From Trebouxia sp. TZW2008 (Eukaryota > Chlorophyta > Trebouxiophyceae > Trebouxiales > Trebouxiaceae), in the NCBI GenBank assembly GCA_002118135.1, contig BDIU01000329.1:1-47894 (forward strand): 47,894 bases of DNA, written 5' to 3'. Under the pieces are notes generated by a model. It saw only the letters and a list, made by a program, of their open reading frames with translations. It did no database searches and had not been told where the DNA came from. The translations under genes were made by a program, and so were the position numbers. Shown piece by piece: positions 21,101 to 29,447 of the stretch. Each line of letters starts with the position of its first letter. Position 1 is the first letter of the stretch.

Positions 21101-24100
21101 TCATAATTCTTGGGCAGCTTGATGCACAATTGTGCTAAAAGCCTTCTTCTGGTCAGGCCCCATGCAGAGGTTTCAGTCACACAAAGAAGCAATTTTCAGC
21201 CACAATCAACACATTGTCAACTGTTGACAGTGAGGCTTGCTAAGCACATGTGTACAGTACAACCCAGACATATACCTCAGTGAAGTCATCTATCATGGTC
21301 TGCCCTGAGATTGGGTAGATGTTTGGTGAGCTCCAACCGACATCATTCTGAATTTCTCTATCATCTGTTGCAACACAGACCTGCAATTCCAAACTTGAAG
21401 TGAACCGCGCAGAAGCGTACACTTCAGTTTCTGACATGCCACAGTGCACAGGGTAGAACAGCACAAGAAGCAAGACGCAGTTGAGACTTTGCCACAACAG
21501 GACTGGAAAAACCAGCATTGCAGGCATTGCACGCTATTTCCCCTGTGATGCCCCCAAAATGCGTTGCCACAATAGGCCTGGAAAACCAGCATTGCAGACA
21601 TTGCATGCCGTTTCCACTGTGATGCATACACAAAAAAGCCACAAAAGGCCTGAGAAGCCAGAACTGCAATCAGTGCATGCTATTTGCCCTGTGATGTACC
21701 CAATAAACTTCGCCGCTATAGGCCTGAGAGGCTAGCATTGCAGGCGTTGCATGCAAATCTGCTTGTGATGCACCTAACAAGATCTCTGCTTGAGAGCAAC
21801 CAGAGTAGCTGTGATAGAGCATAGGCAACTACAGTAAACCCTCTTTGTAAGGACACTCGATGTAAGGACAATCTTGTTGTAAGGACAACGCCATTGGTAA
21901 CCAATCACTGCATTCTGACTGCACTGGTCCCTCTGAGTAAGGACAATTCGATGTAAGGACAAGTTTTCTTGGTAACCAAAGCAGTCGTTACAAAGAGAGT
22001 TTACTGTACAAGTTGTCATTGCTGACATGTTGAAGGAGTGCGATAAAAAATTCGTTTCCTGAGTGGCTGCCTTATGTGCGATGCAACAAAGAGAAGAAAT
22101 TACTGTGTGTTACAAATTCGTGCACACAGGTGCTGGGTGTGTCTGGCCCAAGTCCTGTCTGGTCAAGCCAACTCATTTTGAGCAAAAATCAACATGAGCT
22201 GTCTGAAGGCGCAAATGCACATGCATAGCCATGATGCGGTCTTACATAAGGTGCTCGGTACTTGTCTTTACGCTCCTGAACCTCCTTCATGATCCAGTAG
22301 TCTGCTATCTGATCCCGAACCCACACGACATCAATACCCTCTGGCAACACAGTCCTGCATGTACCATTTGCAATACTTCACAAGCACAAACACAACTTCG
22401 ATGTTTTGGAGAGTATATACAAGGTCTATTCATGCTACTCAAACCCAAAACCGTCATCAACAGAGACGCTGGATGCATTTCCAGCAAGCGTGTTGAACAC
22501 GGTACTCATCGAAGTTGACATTTGAGCGCTCCTGCAAAACATTTCTGACCAAACATGCTGTGAGATTACTGCCACTCACCTTTCAGGCTTTGGGGGTCGC
22601 CCGCTTGGATCCCGACGAGCTCGCATTGCATCATATACAAGGACGCACTTGGTGCCCCTGAGTGCAATGTACTGACGCACACACATGTGAAAAACGCCAC
22701 GCTGGTCTTCAAGGCTCTTAGCTGTTGCCAGTGGGTGCTTGGGTTTGTGCTTCTTCAGATAGGCTCTGTATCCTTTGAGAATGTTGTACCCGTCAATGAG
22801 CAAGGTTGGGGGATTAGGGTCATCCTGCAGACATTTCACCCTGTCAGTTTATGCCTCACAGTATTGTACACTTTCCTTAGATGCGAGTGGACGTTTTGAG
22901 ATATTTCTGTATTCTCCAATGTCGACGGAGCAAGGTAGGGGGATTTGGGTCATACTGCAGGTACTGCACTTCGTCAATTTCAGCCTCAGAGAAACTTGAT
23001 GGGGATGACTTGCAGGTGAAATGACGACACAGGGGCTATACTGGAACATAACGAGAACTGAACAGCTGCACCAGCATGTGCCCATGCATGTGCTCAGACA
23101 TGCTTGCACTGGACAAAGCAGCATTTATCAGCACACAGGGTCAGGCATGCTTGCATTTGACAAAGCAGCAATCAACATCCTTTGGGTTCAGGCATGCTTG
23201 CATTAGACAGCACAGCAACCAGCAAGTGACATCCCTAGGACAGGGTAGGAAGCATCTCAGCAAGCTGACTTTGGACACAGCGTGCAGCAGCACAGCCTGC
23301 TTTCAGTTCATTTTGGGCAAGGGCATGACTGCAGACATTACACAGTGGCGCCTGATTCTGCCTGCCAAGCCTGGGACTTCTGCATATTGTTACCTTTTTG
23401 TCACGCAGGCTGCGAAGGGACTCCTTTTGGCCCATTCTATAAGCCTTTTCAGCTTCAGCTGCAGCTTCTGCACGTATCAGATCTTCCTGTTCCAAACATT
23501 CATTCGTTGACTAATTGATTGATTGATTGATTGATTGATTCATGCATTCACACACTCACTCAGAACGCCTGTTAGGCGGGCTTCAAAACCCAGCAACACA
23601 ATACGCACACAGACTCAAATCTTGTGCCTTAAACAACTGCCTTGAGAGGTTTGCTGGCTCAAAGTCACGCGCAAAGCACATTTGAAAAAGGCAGTGCAAC
23701 ATGGGGCGATAGACATTGACAGCTGCGCAAGCAGAGAACATTTGGAACAGGCATACCTCAGCTTGTTCCTCAGGGTCGAGCTTTTCCTTTCGATATGACT
23801 GTTTATACTTTTGTTTACCAGTATTAGACTCCATTGCCTGCAGGCACAGGAAGTCAGGACCAAGGCGCAGCATGCCAGCAGCTGCAAAAACTGTGTGGGT
23901 GTACAAATCATACCTTTTTCGTCTTTGCCCACTGCTGTTGTCGCCTGACAGAGACATTTTTGCTGGGGTCTACTCGTGGCACAGCAAAGGCTTCTGCAGA
24001 CTGTTCAATAGAGGTCTGCACATTGCACCAAGGCTTCGAATTAGCCATAGCACATGTAAAAGCAACGATGCTTTGCCACAAGCTCATCGATACATGCACA

Positions 24101-24278
24101 TACAAACCTTCGCTGCCTTGGACTTAGGAGCTTTCTTTTTGGAGCCTTTCTTAGCTTGGCAAACGCAGACCTCGGCAAGTCTTTGAGCGCGCTGTGTGGG
24201 GGCAAAAGGTATTCTGAGCTGCTTCAAGCTGTGAGACAGTGCACAGGACCTTCCCAAGTCAAAATATCCGCAAAGCAT
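21101..24278 (-). CDS. YacP-like NYN-domain nuclease, plastid-targeted, about 364 aa
   Basis: NYN/YacP proteins are PIN-fold ribonucleases; bacterial members (Rae1) cut mRNA. Exons: 24278-24108, 24015-23914, 23837-23757, 23486-23394, about 23012-22959, 22824-22580, 22531-22445, 22354-22246, 21380-21276 and a tentative last exon 21148-21101; total 1095 nt. The N-terminus is a typical plastid transit peptide (Ser/Arg-rich, then CVCQAKKGSKKK). The domain begins with TLLIDGYNIL (Asp178), then CVLVYDAMRARRD, GIDVVWVRDQIADYW and VATDDREIQ, which supply the conserved acidic residues in family order. A charged linker precedes the domain. Exon 5 repeats the sequence at the start of exon 6, and its donor is one base off frame, so that junction is uncertain. 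The last exon is weakly supported. The gene starts 284 bp from the divergent GTP cyclohydrolase II gene. Confidence 0.8.
21499..21790. repeat. Minisatellite, four units of 72-75 bp
   Basis: AGGCCTGGAAAACCAGCATT and variants start at 21499, 21574, 21646 and 21720, each followed by a GCATTGCAxxCATTGCATGC-type string and CTGTGATG. It lies in the intron before exon 9 of the NYN-nuclease gene. Confidence 0.88.
21830..22008 (+). mobile_element. Pogo/Tc1-mariner-like MITE, 179 bp
   Basis: The element starts TACAGTAAACCCTCTTTGTA and ends with the imperfect complement CAAAGAGAGTTTACTGTA. TA at both ends fits a TA target duplication with CAGT termini, as in pogo-type elements. Internal GTAAGGACA motifs repeat in both orientations. 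It has no coding capacity and lies in an intron of the NYN-nuclease gene. An inverted second copy is at 45472-45648. Confidence 0.85.
22917..22975 (-). repeat. Partial echo of NYN-nuclease exon 6
   Basis: On the minus strand the sequence repeats the start of exon 6 (codes YDPNPPTLL against DDPNPPTLLIDGYN at 22824), then diverges into RRHW and a stop. The upstream part of this unit is used as exon 5 in my model. Confidence 0.75.
23514..23540. repeat. (GATT)n microsatellite
   Basis: Six or more GATT units lie in an intron of the NYN-nuclease gene. Confidence 0.9.
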
Positions 24279-24562
24279 GTGACAGATCTGGTGCCATACA
24301 AATTGCGAGTCGACACGCGTTCCTCGATGGCGACTCAGGCTGCAAGCTGAGGTACAAGCAGAACGAGCTGGACACGAGGAGAGGTTCAAAAGCGTGCAAA
24401 GTGTCGGTTAAGCCGAGCAAACAAGGTGACTTTACAGCCAGGTGATACTAATAAAGTGGATTTGAAGCAAAAGCTTATGAGCTCAAGCAAAAGTGTATAT
24501 CATTGACCAGGTGCCAATCGCCCGTCGCCCGCTGTCATGAATGTCTGTGCTAGCTAACAGCT
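24279..24562. promoter_or_regulatory. Divergent region, NYN nuclease / GTP cyclohydrolase II
   Basis: There are 284 bp between opposite start codons of two plastid-directed proteins. It contains ACTAATAAAG near 24448 and otherwise no recognised motif. Short + strand ORFs here are antisense to the transit-peptide exon. Confidence 0.5.
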
Positions 24563-27412
24563 ATGCAAGCTTCGCCGCTGGCGCAGCGGGTCTTGTCAGG
24601 CGCGAGCTGCAGCACCAGTAGCACCCCTTCTTACGATCTTGCTCCCCGCAGCTGTCGACTGCAAGCAAGGGCAGAGCCTGTTCACTGCGCTGACCATAGC
24701 TGCAGTCATCATATTGGACACAAGCTCAGCAGTCGGGCCTTGCAGCATACGGTACTTTTAATAAGGAAGCGAAAGCTCAAAGGCCGTTTATCCTCACAAG
24801 CAGCTCCATCTGTTACAGCTGACGTCAGTTCCCTAAACTCAGCTGAATCGCGCATCGTCACCAAGTACGTGGCGGAGACATGCTTGCCCACCAAGACCGG
24901 CAAATACAGGGTCAGAGCGTATAGACACTCAGTAAGCATGCCTGCTTGACGCTTGAACTTCAAGGATGGCACCACAGGCAGCTCACAACAGTGTGTTTGC
25001 AGATTGATGGCGATACCACGTTCACAGAGCCAACTTGCATCATGACAGGCAAGCCAGAAGGTCAGGAAAACGTAAGCTTCTGTAGGTGCAGTCGTCTATC
25101 TTGCATTGACAAGCGTTTCATCGACATTCCAAAAGCTTTGTGCGCATGGACATGCAGGTGGTTGTGCGGGTGCATGATGCTTGCTTCACATCAGGTAGCT
25201 CTCTTGCTGAATTCTGACAGTATGAAGCCCTTGCTTGGCTAAATTAGCTACCATTTCATGCGGCCTTTGACATGCCAGCAAGTCTTGGACTGTGCATGGC
25301 TTGATTTGTTGCAATGCCAATGACAGACATGTTGCTTCTTCTGCAAAGGTGTCAGGCTTGCTGATTTGTGCTTTGCTTGTCAAAGGGCTGAAGTGTCTGT
25401 GAACCAGTAACGTGTGCTGCAGAGGTGTTGGGTTCGTTCAAATGCAAACGTAACTGCGCCGAGCAACTGCAGCTAGCCATGGAATACATTCAAGACCGTG
25501 GCACGGGCATCATCGCATATCTACAAAAATGAAATGCCAATGACAAGCAACTTGTGTGTTCTGCAGAGGTGCTGGGCTCGCTGAAATGTGACTGTGCCGA
25601 GCAATTGCAGCTAGCCATGGAATACATTCAGGAGCGCGGCACAGGCATCATCATCTACCTTCAGCAGGAAGGCAGAGGGATTGGGCTCTCCAATAAAATA
25701 GCTGCCTACTCCTTACAGGTGAACAAGCATGCCCAAAAAAGCCTTTTCCAGTGTGCATTGTTGTCTGCAATGAAGAGTTGTCTTGACGTCTGTGACAGCA
25801 GTTTCCTTGAAAATGCATGGAAGTCTGCAACGACCCTCAATGTCCATCATCTTTGCATGCTATACCCAGATTGTCAGAATCGTGAGTCGATATCTGGCTT
25901 GGTGCAATTTGGCAAACTGCAGAAGCAACAAGTCTGCAGGCGTTTGCTTGACATCTGGCTTGTCAAGTGTTAGTAGCAACAAAGGTGCCTGCTCTTGCAT
26001 GACATCTGGCTTGGCCAGTCCAGTAGCAACAACTGTGCCTGCCTGGGCAGCAATGCCCATTTGTAAACCAAATTTGTCTTTCATGAGATAAAGTGCAAAA
26101 TTCAAAGGGTCAAGATTTCAAGAGCTTTCCAGATTCAGAAACGGCTAAAAGTTGTCTGTGCAAACAGGGTCCTCAGAGACTTCACGCAATCGTATAAACA
26201 TAGTTTTGCTTTTGTCTGCAGGAAAGGGGTCTAGATACAGTTGATGCAAATCGCGCACTGGGCTTACCAGATGATTGCCGCGAATACACATCAGTCAAAA
26301 ACATCCTTGCGGACCTTCACATCAAGAGTATACAACTCATGGTAGGCTGACATAAGTTGTCATGTCTGCTCTCAGTGAATGACTGCACAGCGTTTTGGCA
26401 TACATATAATTGCACTGCATCTTGTTATGCATCAGTCAAGGACGTCTTTGCACACCTTCACATCAAAAGCACACAGCTCATGGTAAGCAGACATTCAGTT
26501 GCCTCGACTTCTTCTGAGTAGTTTATTGCAGTGCATTTGGCAATGGTAAGCTGGCATTCAACTGTTTGGACTTTGTTTGAGTGGGTCGCTGCACTGCGTT
26601 TGCCATACAACCAATTGCACTGCATCTTGGCATGCATTGTTTGTGCACTTTATCTTGGCAGGCATTTGCAAGCTGCACCGCATCTCAGGCACTCTGCACA
26701 ACAAGGGGCCTTTTTGGGAGCAAAGCGTTCCTGTGCATGGCTGAGCTGCTGCAAGGCCAACTTGCTATTTGGCAAGTCCATGTGGCTCAACTGCATGTTT
26801 ACTGGCTCAAGTATTGCATCTGATTGCGGACAAAGTACCTGCATGTTGTTGTCTCAATTACTGTGGCCTGATTGTTGCATAATTGTAAACATACTGCTGG
26901 CTCAATCACTGTGGCATCATTGCAGGCAAACAAGCTGCGTGTTCATGGCTCAATGCCTGCGGCATCATTGCAGACAAACAGGCTGCATGTTCTTGCCTAA
27001 ATTACTGTGGCGTTGTTGCAGACAAACAAATGTTATGTCCTCGGCTTGATCACTGTAACCTGGACTGCAAACAAACAATCAACATAATGTTGAAATGCTC
27101 CCCGGTTTGCTCAAGGATCAAGAAAAGATGAGCAAAAGCCTAATCAATGTGGCCTGATTGCAGACAAATAATCCTCGCAAGATTGAGTCTTTGCGGGCCA
27201 TTGGTGTGCGTGTGACTGACCGGGTGCCATGCATAGTGCAAGGTCAAGAGTACAGCCAAAACTATCTGGACATCAAACAGGCCAAAATGGCACATGATTT
27301 TGACGGCAGCTATTGCTATTGGGACCATGACGGCAGTGATGTATTGCCTGGAACAAAACTTCCTGCTGATCCACATGAATCATCATTGGATCAGGCAGCG
27401 AATGGCAGCTAA
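24563..27412 (+). CDS. ribA: GTP cyclohydrolase II, 331 aa, probably plastid
   Basis: This enzyme opens GTP in the first step of riboflavin synthesis. Exons 24563-24931, 25003-25071, 25158-25194, 25567-25718, 26222-26341 and 27164-27412 total 996 nt. After a Ser/Arg/Ala-rich N-terminus of about 100 residues fitting a plastid transit peptide, the single domain starts at [14 protein letters not shown]. Zinc ligands Cys155, Cys166 and Cys168 ([15 protein letters not shown]) have the enzyme's spacing. Then come [32 protein letters not shown] and [14 protein letters not shown], all family signatures. Land-plant RIBA is usually fused to the RibB domain; here no RibB domain is present upstream in the gene. 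The C-terminal tail ([13 protein letters not shown]) goes beyond the usual end. Introns contain echo copies of exons 4 and 5. Confidence 0.92.
25413..25532 (+). repeat. Echo of GTP cyclohydrolase II exon 4
   Basis: This copy, including the CTGCAG acceptor, is about 85-90% like the first two thirds of exon 4 (25567), but codes [20 protein letters not shown] and ends in a stop after IIAYLQK. The CDC zinc pair is disrupted by an insertion. Confidence 0.85.
26434..26485 (+). repeat. Echo of GTP cyclohydrolase II exon 5, 3' half
   Basis: TCAGTCAAGGACGTCTTTGC through CAGCTCATG/GTAAGC repeats the end and donor of exon 5 (26291-26347) about 140 bp downstream. Confidence 0.82.
26910..27080 (+). repeat. 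Tandem decoy acceptors before GTP cyclohydrolase II exon 6
   Basis: GTGGCATCATTGCAGACAAAC-like units of about 48 bp recur at roughly 26911, 26959 and 27007, with a weaker one near 27055. They copy the real acceptor and first codons of exon 6 (GATTGCAGACAAATAATCC at 27156-27174). Confidence 0.72.
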
Positions 27413-27507
27413 TAGCAATTGGTCATTTGTTTATGTCTATTGCACAGCTCGGGCATGGTCTGTCGTACAATCGTACACGGATCACGTGAGAGACGACAGC
27501 ATGACAT

Positions 27508-27578
27508 TGCTGTTCCCTGCTGATCCACATAAGTCATTGCATCAGGCAGCAAATGGCAGCTAGCAGCAATTGGTTGTC
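27508..27578 (+). repeat. Copy of the end of the GTP cyclohydrolase II gene
   Basis: CCTGCTGATCCACATAAGTC through GGCAGCTAGCAGCAATTGGT repeats the last codons and stop of the gene at 27360-27422. Confidence 0.75.
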
Positions 27579-27623
27579 ATGTCAGCAGGTCAGCTGGTTG
27601 TTGCTCTTTGAGCAGCCATCCTG

Positions 27624-27685
27624 GGCTGCCTCTATAGACACAGGCTCCGTTATGGCGCCTAGCGACATAGGCTTTTCTTTTGCAT
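27624..27685 (+). repeat. Two-hairpin dispersed repeat, copy 1
   Basis: CTGCCTCTATAGACACAGGC followed by CCGTTATGGCGCCTAGCGAC and a T-rich tail. Related copies are at 31178 and 31797. Pairing in this copy is the weakest of the three. Confidence 0.6.
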
Positions 27686-27787
27686 GCTACATGCACTCAT
27701 GAGCGGTTACTGATCATGGCATTCATGTGAGCCTTTGCAAACAGCATGACCACATCTTTATTGTGTTACTTTTGAGTGTTTTCCCAG

Positions 27788-28719
27788 AACTGTGACGTTG
27801 AGCAAACAGCTGCCATCATTTTGGACTTTGCGGAACAGATCGTCACCAATAAGCCTCTGCCAGAACTGCGTCAAGGTAAGTCAGCAACCAATTTCATGTT
27901 TACCATGCAGCGCAGATGTCACGTCTGAACAGATGTTGCTGCGGTGATTGTGAGATTAGAAAATGCGACATTGCCAGTCTGAGCTGACCAAAAACCAGCA
28001 GCAAGCTGCCTGCAGTATGCCTTTAAGCAAACATGCTCACCAGGTCTTCATCTGACTTGCGAATGACAAGTTTGAGACTCGAAGGTCACTTGGGCATGAG
28101 AGTATCTGTGACACCAGCAAGGCGCGTATGCCATAGTCACATGCAATATAACTTTCACTTGCGAATGACATTTTGATGCAAATTTCAATCAGTGAAATGA
28201 AATGGTGGGGCATTAACGTTGAACGTTCAAGACAGAAACTCAAAACCTCGCTCTGAAAGCTGAATCAAATCCTGCGAGCTCGTGAGCAGCATCAGATACT
28301 GATACATCCTGGCATAGCATGAGTCAAGACACTGGTTCTGCGCAGGTTCTGGCTGTGCTTGTCATCTTTGAGGTAAGACTTGTCATGACAACGTGACAAA
28401 GTCCTTGGCACTGTACTGACTGTATGCCATTACATGCTGTCATGTTGATCAACGCTGCAACAAGGTACGGGAGACGCTGCAGCTTCAGCAGCAGCGATAG
28501 CCACAGCTACAGCCACCATCAATTGTGCGAAAAGTTGCTGCAAAAATCACCAAATGCACCAACTTCAGCATTGGTGAGAACGCTCTGTTGCCCAAGATAC
28601 AAAAGCTGCAAGGTGATGCAGCGTTGAGGTTATACACTGCTGAGGGCTGGAACCCCGCAAAATCCCTTTTGCTGTTGTCTGCTGCTTCAGGGGCAACAGT
28701 CCTTGACTGCTTTCACTGA
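27788..28719 (+). CDS. Unresolved exon cluster, function unknown
   Basis: Three stretches look exonic on this strand. The first, 27788-27875, is flanked by CCAG and GTAAGT and codes CDVEQTAAIILDFAEQIVTN followed by KPLPELRQ. The second is a short exon at about 28345-28371 (VLAVLVIFE, then GTAAGA). The last, about 28510-28719, codes GENALLPKIQKLQGDAALRL, then YTAEGWNPAKSLLLLSAASG and a stop. Phases do not join cleanly, so I give no protein. The RLYT-AEGWNPAKSLLL part faintly resembles the start of a glutathione-transferase-like fold, too weak to name. The cluster converges with the GFA gene, whose stop is 65 bp away. Confidence 0.35.
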
Positions 28720-28783
28720 CAGAGGCGCCAATCATGACGCTAAATGGCGTAAATATTTACTTTCCTGTTTGATTCTGCTGCTG

Positions 28784-29396
28784 TCACTGGCGCTCCTGCT
28801 GAAATTTGGGCAGGCTGTCAGCAATTTCAAGCCAAGGCTGTTTGCTTTCCCAATATATGTGGTATGTTGGTGCTGCTTTGCTTGGATTGTCCAGGCTTGT
28901 TGTGTAAATATACAGCTTTCCTTTCCTTTCCTCCTGCAAAGTTCAGCCATGTAAGTCTGGCATTGTCCTATATGTCATGCAGCATAGACTAAATGGGCAA
29001 ACTTTGTGGCAGACAGCGGCAGACTCCCTTGGATTGCGAGGGTTCAGGAGGGCAGTTTCAGCTCACCTCGCTGCCAACGGGCTGGAAGATTAGCGGTGAG
29101 CCGCATGTCGTGCAAAACTTGCGGATGACCGTGTCACTGGACTGATAGCTGCCTAAGCCACCTGCAAATACGACGTCTGCCTGCAACACGGCTCGTGCTC
29201 GCGCCTCACATGCATTATGTCAGTACCCAGTTGATCAAAATTCAGCATGACTTACTGTCGGGACCGAGAAGCAAGTTGCGAGAGGGGAACCTGTCACTCT
29301 TTGGCACATGCGGCAGTGGCAGAAGCTCGACGACTTGACTGCCGCTTCTGAAGAGATGTTGTACCGCACTGCGCCACATAAACAGCCACCTTCCAT
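28784..29396 (-). CDS. GFA/CENP-V family zinc protein, 134 aa
   Basis: The family is named after bacterial glutathione-dependent formaldehyde-activating enzyme; the function of most members is unknown. Exons 29396-29256, 29180-29067 and 28933-28784 sum to 405 nt, a complete 134-aa protein. Zinc ligands are in place: Cys5 and Cys7 (GGCLCGAVRY), Cys26, Cys28 and Cys31 (CHCRMC), Cys70 and Cys73 (RKFCTTCGSPL). The C-terminal block SLDNPSKAAPTYHIYWESKQ, then PWLEIADSLP, is also typical. All introns are GT-AG. No targeting peptide is seen, so probably cytosolic. The start lies 51 bp from the divergent kinase start. Confidence 0.93.
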
Positions 29397-29447
29397 TACA
29401 GCAGCGCTTGAAGCAATCGATGTCAGCTAGCTGAGCATTGCAGTTTC
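29397..29447. promoter_or_regulatory. 51-bp divergent promoter gap, GFA / phytol-kinase-like
   Basis: Only 51 bp separate the two opposite ATG codons, so the 5' untranslated regions or promoters must overlap, unless the kinase uses its second good ATG at 29625. Confidence 0.6.

Noticed and set aside
28703..28954. + strand ORF with hydrophobic segments
   Set aside because: It is antisense to the last exon of the GFA protein, which matches its family well.
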